A stretch of 64,000 nucleotides of DNA. It comes from Dioscorea cayenensis subsp. rotundata (Eukaryota; Streptophyta; Magnoliopsida; Dioscoreales; Dioscoreaceae). Under the pieces are notes generated by a model, which saw nothing but the letters and a program-made list of their open reading frames with translations, had not been told where the DNA came from and ran no database searches. Below are positions 48,629 to 60,150 of the stretch, in pieces. How positions within the stretch are numbered: the first letter of the stretch is position 1; every line of letters begins with the position of its first letter. A program made the position numbers and the translations under genes. The stretch is taken from positions 3,631,501 to 3,695,500 of the forward strand of contig NC_052474.1 of NCBI RefSeq assembly GCF_009730915.1. Reading direction: 5' to 3'.

Positions 48629-48923
48629 CTCCCTCCATTTCATTCTAAAATATGTGTTGTCACACAATAATTAAAGATATCATTAATTTTTTTTTAAATT
48701 TAACATAAAAATCAATCAAATTATTAAACCATTCCTTCTTTGAACCATGTATTTTTCTTAGGATTATAAATATTACTTTATTTATTTATATAACTTTAGA
48801 AAATTAAAGATGAATAAAATTAGAAAAAAAATGAATAAATATTACTTTGATATTGTAAAACAATAACTATTTTAAAACAAACATTTTTTTCTTAAAATGA
48901 GTTGTATTTCAGAATGGAGAGAG
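48629..48923. mobile_element. Stowaway-like MITE
   Basis: The left end CTCCCTCCATTTCATTCTAA and right end (reverse complement CTCTCTCCATTCTGAAATAC) are inverted repeats of the Tc1/mariner Stowaway type, flanked by TA at 48627-48628 and 48924-48925. Length is 295 bp, AT-rich inside, with no coding capacity. Confidence 0.72.
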
Positions 48924-48950
48924 TATCACTTAGGGGGTTATTTAATGATG

Positions 48951-49051
48951 GTGTTAGAGTACATTATTGCCTCAAAGTACATTATTGGCTCCATGATAGT
49001 GTTAGAGTACATTATTGCCTCAAGTCCTCGAAGTACATTATTGGCTCCATG
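48951..49051. repeat. Tandem duplication of a 48-53 bp unit
   Basis: Unit 1 (48951-48998) and unit 2 (48999-49051) share GTGTTAGAGTACATTATTGC at their start and AGTACATTATTGGCTCCATG at their end. Unit 2 has a 5-bp insertion. Within each unit GTACATTATTG occurs twice. Confidence 0.9.
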
Positions 49052-49080
49052 TTATATCATGCTACGACGCTTGGTATTTT

Positions 49081-49294
49081 TTTATTATTTATTTATTTTT
49101 TGACAAAGTTGACAAGCGACAATGCTTGACTGATCTCCTGGGGATAAATCTTCCCGCAATGCAACCCTAGAGTAATCCTCACATATAACTCATACAGAGG
49201 ACCCTAAACATAAATTGTAATATGAGAGATTCGAACTCGAGACCTTCCAATCACAATCACGGGTAATCACCATTGGGCTAACCCACAATTCCTG
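49081..49294 (-). mobile_element. tRNA-derived SINE with target-site duplication
   Basis: Read on the minus strand from about 49294: GGTTAGCCCAATGGTGATTA (A box), then about 30 bp later GGTCTCGAGTTCGAATCTC (B box), a tRNA-unrelated body, and an A/T-rich tail (T-rich on + at 49078-49100). TTGGTATTT occurs at 49072-49080 and 49296-49304, a 9-bp target duplication. The two-box RNA polymerase III promoter plus tail is diagnostic of a tRNA-derived SINE. The family name is not known to me. Confidence 0.78.
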
Positions 49295-49665
49295 TTTGGT
49301 ATTTATCAAATACATTAAAATTGATTATTATTTTATTTAATATTCATTATGAAAAACATGAAGCGGATGAGGATCTTTCTTCAAATTAAGTAGTTGCCAA
49401 TTTCATATTTATTAATTGGGTTTGTGAAAAATGCTATCAATCATACAATCACGACCTCTCATTCACAATCACGGGTAGTTATTATTGGGCTAACCCACGA
49501 TTCCTGCTTGGTATTTATCAAATACATTAAAATTGATTATTATTTTATTTAATATTTACTATGAAAAAAATGAAGCAAATGAGGATCTTTCTTCAAATTA
49601 AGTAGTTGCCAATTTCATATTTATTAATTGAGTTTGTGAAAAATACTTTCAATCATACAATTACA
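49248..49665. repeat. About 210-bp tandem duplication of SINE head plus flank
   Basis: The block comprising the SINE head (CACGGGTAATCACCATTGGG) and its flank (GGTATTTATCAAATACATTA and onward) at 49248-49455 is repeated at 49461-49665 with a few substitutions. Both contain TGAGGATCTTTCTTCAAATT. The second copy has only the SINE head, so the duplication happened after SINE insertion. Confidence 0.85.
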
Positions 49666-50193
49666 TTCAAGTTTATATATCTACCATAATAATTATTTAA
49701 ATTTAAATATTTGTAAATTTTGAAATCAAGATCACAAGTCACATTTTTTATTTAAAATAATCCCAAATAATGTAATACTTAAATTCATCAACCAAAATTG
49801 TTTTTATATATAATTGCTAGATTTATAAACTAATAAAGATATTTATAAATAAAACCAAAAACAAGAATACGTCAAGGCCGTCCAATTGGCCGCACAAAAT
49901 TGAATCAAAGGACGTACAAACAAACTAATCCTTGCTCTATTTGAATAAATGGAGATGGATCCCACTTAGAACTTTAAATATGTTTTGTCTTCTACTGTTT
50001 TTTTTTCTCTAAATTAGAAGTACATTAAAGACCTAATATATATTAATAAGAACAAAAGTTACATAATAAATGAATGGTAACTGATAAATTGACATAAAGT
50101 ATAATATACAACTATGAAAAAAAATTGCAACTAGAAACTGTGATAAGATAACTAAACAAAACGAGCACATAAATTGATAAAAACAAGTGTGGT
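49666..50193. other. AT-rich intergenic DNA
   Basis: No gene or recognised element. Confidence 0.4.
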
Positions 50194-50209
50194 AAAGAGT
50201 TTAGAAATA

Positions 50210-51160
50210 CTTTTAGACTCAGTCCAAAAACTAAAGTACTGACGCATCGGGATATAGTTGAGGACTTGTTTAGTCTATGAATACCCAAGTCAACAACTAA
50301 ATGAAAACCTAAATCCTTTTTAGTCTAAGAATACCCAGGAATTTAGAGGAAAACATATCAATTTTATTTCAAATTCAAGCTGCTTTCATAGCCCGAAGGC
50401 TTACAAATAAATAGACTAACAAGAAACACTAAAGGAGAAATAAATCGAAAATTTTCCAAAAATAGAAAATTCACGATTGACCCCATAGAATAAAAATTAA
50501 AAACCAAACATAGCGAATGCCAAAAACGGCGTCTCAATCAGAGATCTTTAGCCCAAGATATCGATAGAGGAAATCTTTCCATAAACGACAAAATTGCTGT
50601 TTTTGAGGCCCAGATAATGGAATTTGGCCGAAAAAGGGTGTGACTCACAAGTTTGCGTAGCAAACTGTGACTTTTGCTTGTTGACCTGTTTTCCATCTAA
50701 TGGGGTCCTCTGATCACCAAAATTACCTCTTTAGAAAAATTATGAAAATGACCCCGCCTAGGTCATCGCATCCCACTTGTCCAGGTAGGTGCAAGCTAGC
50801 TCATCAATCAGGTCCGCATCAAGTACTCACTTGTTTTCCTAAGCATAAGGTCGGCTGAGGGTAATATTCCCTGCAAAACTTTCAATTCGGGAGTGATTCA
50901 CCCCCATGTCTTCTTCTTGACAGCTGAAGAAGACCTCTGTCGCCTTCTGATGGCCTTCGTTTCTTCAGTTGTGTCCTTTTAAATTTGTTTGTTTGTTTTG
51001 AAGCTTTATTTCATGTTGTTAGGTTTAGATGATACATCACTCATGGTGAGAGCCCTTAAAACTTGGTTGACGCTGTTTCTTTGTTTTTTTGTTGTTTGTT
51101 TATTGTATTTGTTTTTTCCTTCAATAAATTCATGGTTTATCCATTTTATTAAAAAAAAAA
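50210..51160 (+). mobile_element. Retroposon (LINE-type 3' end) with 14-16 bp target duplication
   Basis: AGAGTTTAGAAATA occurs at 50196-50209 and at 51161-51174, and the right copy directly follows an A tail preceded by TTCAATAAATTCATGG. This is the structure of a target-primed insertion. The right third (about 50850-51160) looks like a plant LINE 3' region. The left part, read on -, contains sequence that looks like another retrotransposon's leader, so the insert is chimeric. No coding domain was recognised. Confidence 0.72.
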
Positions 51161-51174
51161 AGAGTTTAGAAATA

Positions 51175-54117
51175 GACCAACTACTAGGTGTAGACAACCA
51201 ATTAGAGTCAAACATTAGTGGTTGCTCACGGTAATCATCACTAAGTGAAGATCAATTAACCAAGGTCATCTCTTAATTACCTTCATGATTCCACTAAATA
51301 ATCAAGAGTTATATGTATACACACACTTGTTATTATTATAGCATTATATTATTTTATAACTAGTTGTGAAGTTTCTCTAATTATGACATTAACTTGGAAG
51401 ACAAATTAAAGGTGTTGAATCCTCCAAGCGACATTGTGTTAATCTACAATAAGTATGACTTTGTTGTGTTTGTTTGAATAATTTTAATGTTTATGCTGTT
51501 TCTCACTAGTGCTACAGAAAAGCTTATAGCTTTTTCATGGTGTCTTAATTCACTGGTGTGTTTCTTATTCCAAGACAAGACATTCCCTGATGGATTGAGT
51601 GATTGATTAGCTGTTGATTAAGAGGAGTAAATTCAAGGAGAAATACAAGTTGATCTATCACTATTGATGAGAATAGTAGTAAATAATAAGAAGATAAAAA
51701 GAAAACATAATCTTTAGTGATGGCTGCTAAGTGTACATACAACAAACATTATGCACTTGTGCAACATATCAAGGTGGTTGGCATCATCATGTCTTATAAC
51801 CCATATTGAAACTCATGCATGATGGTTTTCAAACCATATGTGTGTGTATATATATACATATATTTAATAAATGGATAAACCATGTTTTATTTAAAATATA
51901 GTAACAAAAATTATTTTTTATGTCTAATAAGTAATAACCACAAGATGGTCTATAAATAGATAATTTGTTTCTGTCTAATTATGTATAGTAAAATGGCTAA
52001 TCTATCTTCTCATATGTGCTTGTATGTATAGTATATTAATTTGTAGTGCATGTTTTCTTAACGAAAAGATAAAACCATGTTTGACTTAAAATAGAGAATA
52101 TAAATCATGTCATGCAACATATGGCCAATAAACACAAGTAAAACAATGCGAACTAAGACTGTTCAATCACTTTTAGATTTGTCTAATCATATATAGTAAT
52201 ATAGTTTTTTCCTTTTAGTTCTAATGCACACAAACAATTTGTTTTGACTTTGTGAATGTGACTTAATTTATTTAATTACAAATGCTGGCTAGCGATCAAA
52301 TATGTTGCCATAATAAGTTGCACCTTATCTAATTCCCCTCCATTGAGAATGCATGTGTCTTCTTCCTAATTGGTTAGCTTGCACCACTTGTGCTTATAAA
52401 CAATATTGAATGAAAGATACATGAATTTTTTAAATTATTTATTTTTAATTTATTTAAATCACACATAAAAATTCAATAATTTATAGAAGGTGGAACAACA
52501 CCAGCCTTTCATGTCATCAAACAAAAGAAGATCAAAGGCCAACAAAAAGACAAACAAGAAAATCTATGCATCACTACTCGACTGAGTCCAAGCCAAACCA
52601 AAGTATTCATAAAGATTGATGACAAACTAGATTGAGTGTGCCTCTATTTTTCCCACCCAATCATTTCAAAGCTTGAACATTGTCTACAACCATGAAGACA
52701 CCCTTCTCTCTTTTTTTATTTTTTTATTATTTATTTATTTTCTCTAAAAATACTCTCTCTCTCAACTTAATGATATTTATATTTATATAAAATTAGTAGA
52801 CATTCATGGTCATGGCAAAGCCAGTCACTCTCTCTCTCTCTCTCGCACACACACAACTTAATGATATTTATATTTATATAAAATTAGTAGACATTCATGG
52901 TCATGGCCAAGCCAGCCTCCACTAAACTTGGAGGTCCAAGTCCAAGAGTTTTACTTCACTGTAAATATATATTACAAGAGTTACATCAATCACCATGCAA
53001 TTATATTAAAATAATAAAATAAAATAAATACTCAACATTCTTTAAGTTTTTTACATCAGTTATTTGCATATGGTATTTATTTTGAAGAAGACATGAAATC
53101 TAACCGCAAACCCATGTAAAGTGATCGAGGGCACATGTGTATTAAAGTATTAATTACAGACCTTTTTAATTTTCCTTAAATAGGGAATTTTGGCTATCTC
53201 TTTGTCAAAAAATAAAATAAAATAGAAAATTTTATCTAAACGAATAAAAAACTAATAAATTCAGGAGTGATCGATTCCCATTCTTTAGTCAGCTTGAGGA
53301 GGTCCGGTGAATTTTGCCTTTTCAACTGTCTTGGACATATTTCTATTTTTTTTAATTTATTTCTTTCTTCAGTGTTTGTTGTACTTCTTTGTTATTGTTG
53401 AGGCTCGTTTCATCTTTGGTGACTGCAATTAGCCTCTTATTTAGGTGTTCTTTTTTTTTTCTTCTTTTATTTTCTTGTGATTAAGTTTGCTTGTTCTGTT
53501 TGTTTCTATTTTTTTAGTAAATTAGTGATTTATTTATTAAATAAATAAATAAATTTTTAAAAAACAAACTGATCTAAAACAAATAATAATATAAAATTAA
53601 ATTAAAATAAAATGTATCATTTTCTAACAAATTAAACTAATTATTAAAAATAGATATGAAGAAACCAATTTGGTAAGAAAAGTGTTTCACAAATCTTATT
53701 TACCAATGTATAATTTTTTATTTTAAATGTTTAAATTGCCTGTCCAAAAGTTTAATAAGGGAATATATCATCAAAGTAGGCAGTGGCAAGCAAGATGATT
53801 CTAATCATGATTTTTAGTGTGGATGGGGCAATAAACCACAACAAAAAGAACATTATCATTGTTTTCATCAAATGAAAACATTATGTTTAATTCTTCATGT
53901 TGTCGCTAGATGACAAACATTATTAAGAGATTATTAAAGAAAAAGGAAAGTATGATATATATATATATATAGTTAGAAAATGCCAAGAAAATCAAGTGAT
54001 CTTTCCACTTGGGACAAACACCCAATCACTTATCTTCTCGTGTTGGTGTTCTGTCTTTGTCGGATATATATATACATTTTGATTTATTATAATCAAATTA
54101 TAATAATCTTATTAATT
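51175..54117. other. Long AT-rich intergenic stretch
   Basis: No gene. 53265-53570 resembles the 3' end of the 50210-51160 retroposon (CAGGAGTGATCGATTCCCAT versus CGGGAGTGATTCACCCCCAT, then Ser/Phe-codon-like T-rich text and an AAATA-repeat tail) and is probably a second, older fragment. TA tracts near 51848 and 53958. Confidence 0.4.
52763..52918. repeat. About 90-bp tandem duplication separated by a CT tract
   Basis: The sequence CAACTTAATGATATTTATAT ... TAGTAGACATTCATGGTCAT occurs at about 52763-52825 and again at 52853-52910 with one difference (GGCAAAGCC versus GGCCAAGCC). (CT)n and (CA)n tracts precede each copy and probably seeded the slippage. Confidence 0.88.
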
Positions 54118-54960
54118 AATCGGTTAATTATTTGATTAATTAATTAATTAAAAAGTATGTAATCTCTTGCAAGATTGAGTGATACTCACATAACTTAAAT
54201 TCTCTTTTTGGATTTTGTTTTTGATATAATACTTGAATTGGTCCTTTTACTTTTTTCTTTTTTTCTCTTTTGGTCCCTCTACTCAGAAATACGCCCCAAT
54301 AATCTTTCTATTCTTAAAAATGATTCTACTTAGTCCCTTCTACTCTAAAATGGACCAATTAATGGCTGTAATTTCAAGAGCAAAGGGACTAGAAGGGAAT
54401 AGATTAAGGGTAGAGGGACTAAGTTGGGTCATTTTCTAGAGTAGAGGGATTAGTGGGGCACATTTCTAAGTAGAGGGACCAAAAAAGAAGAGAGAAAAGT
54501 TGAGGTACCAACTCGGGTATTATATATATATTTTTTTAAATTAACCCATATTTTAATTGAAAAATAAGATACTATTACAATCAGAAATACAAATACATAA
54601 TAGAAGTGAGGGATTACATAGTACAAGGGGTGAGAGTAAGTATGACAATATTAGGTGTTGTGACAGTTTTGAATAGAGTGATACTAAAGAGACAAAAGTT
54701 GTTAACTATTTGATTAATTAATTAATTAAAAAGTATGTAATTTCTAGCAAGAATATTGGATGACACTCATATAATGTAAATGCTAACTCTCTCTCTCTCT
54801 CTTTTTTTAATGGATGAACCTCATTTTATTAGGAAATAAGATAACGTTATAATCAGAAGTAAAAAGTAAGAGACTAGGGATTAAAGTAAGTGTGACAACA
54901 TTAGGTGTTGTGGCAGTTCTGGATAGAGTGGCACTCAAGAGACGAATACCAAATATAAGT
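54118..54960. repeat. Duplicated segment, one copy interrupted by a foldback MITE
   Basis: Copy 1 is 54118-54210 plus 54535-54690. Copy 2 is 54700-54795 plus 54808-54960. Shared blocks are TTAATTAAAAAGTATGTAAT at 54139 and 54725, and ATTAGGTGTTGTG.CAGTT at 54650 and 54900. Only copy 1 has the MITE between its two halves. The right-hand halves resemble an antisense retroposon 3' end. Confidence 0.72.
54226..54525. mobile_element. Foldback MITE with long inverted repeats
   Basis: The left arm (ATAATACTTGAATTGGTCC ... TTTTGGTCCCTCTACTCAGA ... ACTTAGTCCCTTCTACTC) and the reverse complement of the right arm (ATAATACCCGAGTTGGTACC ... TTTTGGTCCCTCTACTTAGA ... ACTTAGTCCCTCTACCC) match over about 130 bp, so the transcript could fold into one long hairpin. 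TA flanks both ends. No protein domain. Confidence 0.75.
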
Positions 54961-56552
54961 CGGCCATTATAAATGACATATGAGAAGACCAATTAGATGC
55001 TTTAGCTAATGTCGAGGTCGTATTTTAAGAGATAAGGTAAGTTTTTTTTTTTCCAAAATGTTAAAAAATCTACTTAAAAAAAAAACTAAGAAAAAAAAAA
55101 TCCAAATTTTAAATAATGATTTTATCTGCTAATCTTTTGTTTCAAATGATACACATATATAGACATATTAATTTTTTGTGACAGTCTATTAAAATATAAC
55201 CATGCACCTAGGGAAAAGAATAAAACCCTAGAGGTATTTTAGTCATGCCAATCTTCATGTCTATGGCCTTTTTTTTTTTGACAAATAATCTGGAAGTCCA
55301 TGTATTTGGTGGCACCAGGAGATAAACAAGTAAACACCCCACTTTTTAACTGGGTCATAAAAGCAAAACCCCTTTATTATTGTAGCCACTTAATAAATAA
55401 ATAACCAAACAAATGAAAGAAGAATTGGAGGAGCACCTCAAATGTGTTGCCCTTGTTGAGTGGATCTCCATATCTAAATAATTGGCATTTTAATTATTTG
55501 CATCAATAAATGGGAATATAAAATAAAATAAAATAAACACTGATTTGGTTTTATAAGTGGGATGATGTGAAAGCCATTGATCCCCAAATCTAAACCCATG
55601 TCTTCATACCAAGCAATAAAAATATGAAGAATGGAAGTAAGACCAATGGGAAGTTGGTGTTCATCCAAGGCTTGCGTTTCCTTCATTTGAATACTCTGGA
55701 ATTTATTCTTAAGCTTGAATATTCGGAATTGATGATTGAGAATTTATCCAAAGAACAAATATTCTAAAATGGTAAAAAGAAACCTCATATCTTTCATGCC
55801 CTCATCTTTTAATGAAAATGTATGTAGTAAAATAAGGGAGGAAAAAAGTTCTCATATCTTTGACCAAATATATTATTATATGAAGTTCTGATGCCACCTC
55901 TGGTTTATTTTATAATTCAATAGATAAGCAAGGACAAACTAAGGGAATCCATTAGATTTAGAGGAAAATGGGGAATCATTATCTCAAATTTTTGTTTATT
56001 TTAAAGGCCCTGAATGAAACAATTTTCTGTTGATATATTATTTATTTAACTTGAAAAGCAATTTAAAGAAGGAATGACATGGCATAAGACAATTGGGACA
56101 AGGAGACATACAAACAGAGCCAAAACTCTAGCACTGATAACAAATAACAAACACTTTGTACATGCATTCTGAAACCTGAATTCAAGTATTCCAAAACACA
56201 GAAATTACATGTTAAAAGAATAAATAACTTTGTGACAATGAAATTTGACAAGATGCAGGACTCCACTGTAGTGTAACAAATAACTTTAGAGACTGACAGG
56301 CGACATGAATCAATTTCACAAAAGTTGTTCCTATACAATGACTGCAATGATTGAACAGAAACAAGATGCATTTATTTATATATATATATATATATTTTCT
56401 TTTTGAGTAAAGCACCATGCTAGGAATTTGCTGCATAATCTTGTGATGTTACTGATCAGGGGATAAAGCCGCATTTTTAAGCATAGAAATTGCTTGCAAA
56501 TCATCGTTCACTGTAGAAGAAACATTGATGGGATTCCTAAACCACAACAGAG
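54961..56552. other. AT-rich intergenic DNA
   Basis: No gene recognised. The right part (56060-56552) is the likely 3' UTR of the coiled-coil gene on the minus strand. Confidence 0.4.
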
Positions 56553-59514
56553 TCAGTTGTCTGAGGTAAGTGATAAAATGAAAGCAAAAACAGCATAGAG
56601 CCCCACTGTCACGTCCTGCCATCCACGTCGAAACCCGGCTCCAGTCCATGCAGATCCTGAAGATGCCTTTCCCTTGGGGAAGATTGTATTGCCCTTCCCT
56701 TTTCCCAAATTCAAATTCTGTCTCTTGTCTCTGGCATCTGCAGGTGCTGGTTGTTTGCTTGCATGTAATTTTGAGTTGCCACCGTCACTACCAGGATTAA
56801 CCTGGCTCTCCAGATTATCTCCTGCTGAATTAGATGCAGGCTGAATTAAGGGTTGGGGAGCTGTTGGGACGCTTTGTATTTGTTGTGCAGATTTAACATC
56901 CTGTGACGAGAAAGAAAGTATTTAATACATCCTCTAACTCAAATATGATGGACAACTATTTTACACATGTATAGGTCCAAATGTTTTTGCCTAGGTAGAG
57001 GGCCATGCAGGACAAAAGGAGATTATCAGAAAGTAACAAACAAAATAGAGATTTCATACATCACAACGACATAAGAAAAAAATCAAGTAAAATTTAGAAA
57101 TCATCCAGTCATCAGAAAATGAATTGGTTGCTGAGGCAAAGATGGCTCAGCCACAATGGTAGTCTATCATCTAAGAAAGCCAAATAAGTGAATTATCATT
57201 GTGAAAATTTAACCTGTAGTTAATAATAATCTGATAATATACAAGCAATATATGGAGTGGAGCAAACTGAATAAGAAGTTACAGATATCAACAATCTAAC
57301 TGAGGGAAGGAAGAAAAAGTGGTGAAGTAGATTTACAGAGACATCACATGAAACCCTGCTTGGGTTGAGAGCTTCCAGTCTTCTCTTTAGTTCCTCCAGT
57401 CTTGTAAACTGACTATTTGTACTTTCTTGGACCTATTTCACAAGAAAGAAAGAAGACATTACGGATAGAGAAGGCAAATTCTGTAATTCAAAACCATAAT
57501 GAAAAAGAAATTGACATGCCAGCTGACTAAGGTCATCACACAGTTTCTGCTTTGTTGCTTCTTCTTCCCTTACAGCTTGGGCTGCTGCTTCCCACACCTG
57601 TAAGACAATATTAGTTAATCCTCAATAAGAAAAATACCATGACAGCAACCACATGCACAGAAAATGATGGTATGACAATACGACAGTAGACAAAAGAAAC
57701 TTTCATGAAACTATAGGTTTTACCAGTTTCCAGTTATTGACAGCCAAAAAACTTCAAAAACAACTAATAATTTTCCTTTTTATTATGTGAAACAAAATAT
57801 TTAATGATTTTGACTAAAAATGGTGCATTATGACCTATGCTAGTTTAAGTATAAATGGCATAATGTGAAGAATGATCAATTGAACACACAAGTTATGAAT
57901 GCAGTTATTAGACTACATATGATGCATATACATCATATAGATTTTACAAATTCCTGAAGGAACCTAAAAATTTTCATGACTGAATATGTCCATTGCTTAG
58001 GGAAGACCATATCTATCTGTTTATCTATTATACAAAGTAAACATGAAGTGGAGATAATTCTATAATCATGTTTATACTCTTAAAAATTCCAAAATTCTAT
58101 GCATGTAAGTGTTGAAATTAGTGTTTGTTCCAAGATGGTGGACAGCAGGCTAGTTAAGCAAAGTGGTTGCTCAAGCATCAAATAGAAGGGAAAAGATATA
58201 ATAGATAGATCAAATTGGAAAGCAAAAATAAGACATGTTTAAAGAGATCAACAAATTTCTAGATGCACTCATAGAATGCAAATACTACTATGATGAAAAT
58301 GTAAGAGGATTGAAAAGCAATTGACATAGGGCTAAGCTGCCTAAGACAAACAATGTAATTGCCACAAGGTCCACAAGAACGCTGCAGTTAGCAATATTAT
58401 CTGCAATAAAATGTCCACGAGAACACAGCAGTTTTAAAAGCAAATTAATATTAATTGGGAGCAGTTAAGAACCATTATATGCTTTTATCGTCATGATTAT
58501 TAACATACGAAATATATCCATCAATGCAAAGACGGAGATACAGGAACACGTAGACTCCAATCGGTAATTCATTTGGATCATCATTTCGAAAGGTTTTTAT
58601 AGGAAAACAGAGAATGTATGCATGTCACCGGATATAGAGTTTCTGACATAATTTCAAGCATCAAATGAAAAAGATTTTAAGGAGTTGCAACAATATCCTG
58701 CTTCATAAAATGAGGAAGCAAGATCCATTGTGATTTCGATTCATATAAACCCACCAAAATTTTCATAATTTACAGTACATTTGATTGTTTTATTTGCATT
58801 TTGATCAATCTGGTTTGCATGAACAGGGCATCAAACAAAGGAGTCTAGAGGAAGACATTTAACACAAAATAACAACTAATCTGGGCCAAAAAAACATCAA
58901 GAATATTGGAAAATCCAGCACGAACAAGACTAACCTTTTTTGCTTGATCTTCCTTCTGTTTGGCTAAACGAATTTTCTCAGTTGACAATTCTATCTTCTT
59001 CCTCAAGTGCTCAAGCGCTAACAACACAAGCCACACAAGCAAACACTCAGCCAAATTTATACAAATGAAGTTAACTTCACAAAAACAAGAAGACTAACCT
59101 GCTTTCTTCGGCCCAGCAGTAAGCTTCAGCTCCAATGTGAGGTTCTCCAGCTCCCGCTCAACATCACGAATTTTGGAATAATTTTCTTTGATATATCTAT
59201 CATTTTGCAAGAATTACAAATAAAACTCACATCAAAATTAGATCACAAGGCCAAGGGGAATCAAAAAGCCCGGATCTGAGTCACAGAAAGAAAAGGAGAG
59301 CACCTTTTGAGCTGGAGCTGCTCTTCCTCGATGATCTGAAGACAATCAAAAAGGAAAAAAAGGATCAGTCTCTCTGCTAGGGATCCACATTAGGAGCAAG
59401 AAAGACGGTAAGGAGGAGGAAGAGGAGGACCTTCTCGGTGTAAGCAATGACGGGGGACTCACGGGCAATGCCATCGGGGCCGATCTCTGGCGCAAGAGGC
59501 GGGCGTGAAGCCAT
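56553..59514 (-). CDS. Conserved coiled-coil protein of unknown function
   Basis: Seven exons on the minus strand: 59514-59431 (ATG; MASRPPLAPEIGPDGIARES), 59335-59304, 59196-59099, 59017-58935, 57597-57520, 57432-57337, 56900-56553. All phases agree, giving 272 residues. Residues 28-155 are a highly charged, heptad-rich coiled coil (YIKENYSKIRDVERELENLT, LEHLRKKIELSTEKIRLAKQ). The rest is Gln/Pro/Ser-rich with a basic GKGKGN patch. The donor after exon 5 is GC (CAGCTG|GCATGT), a permitted GC-AG intron. As read the C terminus is hydrophobic (GLYAVFAFILSL) and ends at 56553. Removing one A from AAA at 56631-56633 (+) would instead end the protein GAGFDVDGRT-stop at 56609, which from memory is how plant relatives end; I cannot verify this. 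I assign no function. Confidence 0.75.
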
Positions 59515-60150
59515 CGGCGCGCGGAGAGGATTGATGAAGAGCAGAGAAGAAGAAAGGCTTCGTTGTTTTCACGTCGAGAGAAAAGCTCAAGAACGCACGG
59601 TTGCCGATGAGATCTGAGAACGAGCACCTCGGCCGACATCTGGGTTCGGATCCAATTCATTGATAGAGAATTTGGAACCCAATTGAATGGGTCCAGGTCC
59701 ACCATCAAATGCAATTTGGATTTCCAAAATTGAATGCTGTTAATTTATCTTCATATATTAAAACAGATTTATGGTTTTTATTTTCAAATATTTGGACAAT
59801 TTATAACATATTTATAATTATATTAATAGTTTACTAATGAAGGATTTCTTGAAAGTTTTACATCACTGCAAAACAAAGAAAGGTAAATAATGTGGGAAAG
59901 AATCCTGCTTAAAATCAGATTAGTGGTCTCATTGGCTAATGCAGCTTTACAAGGTTGACAAATATTCTTCTTCATAAGAAATGGAAAGATAAAAAAAAAA
60001 ACAGAATGATTATTAGAAAGAAAAAAAAAATGATATTTAGAGACAGAAGAAGCACTAGCAACGTGAATTTTTTTTTTTTTCTATGTCCAGCATTGCAGAA
60101 CAGCAGCTCCCAGTATCAACATATCCTGCATAAATGGTTCTCCTTCCTAA
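59515..60150 (-). other. Leader/promoter of the coiled-coil gene and 3' UTR of the GAUT gene
   Basis: The first 150-200 bp upstream of 59514 are the GC-richer 5' leader. The rest is AT-rich with A tracts (59990-60030) and leads into the GAUT 3' UTR. No other gene. Confidence 0.45.

Noticed and set aside
54233-54439. 68-residue open frame
   Set aside because: Lies within the foldback MITE arms; no coding character.
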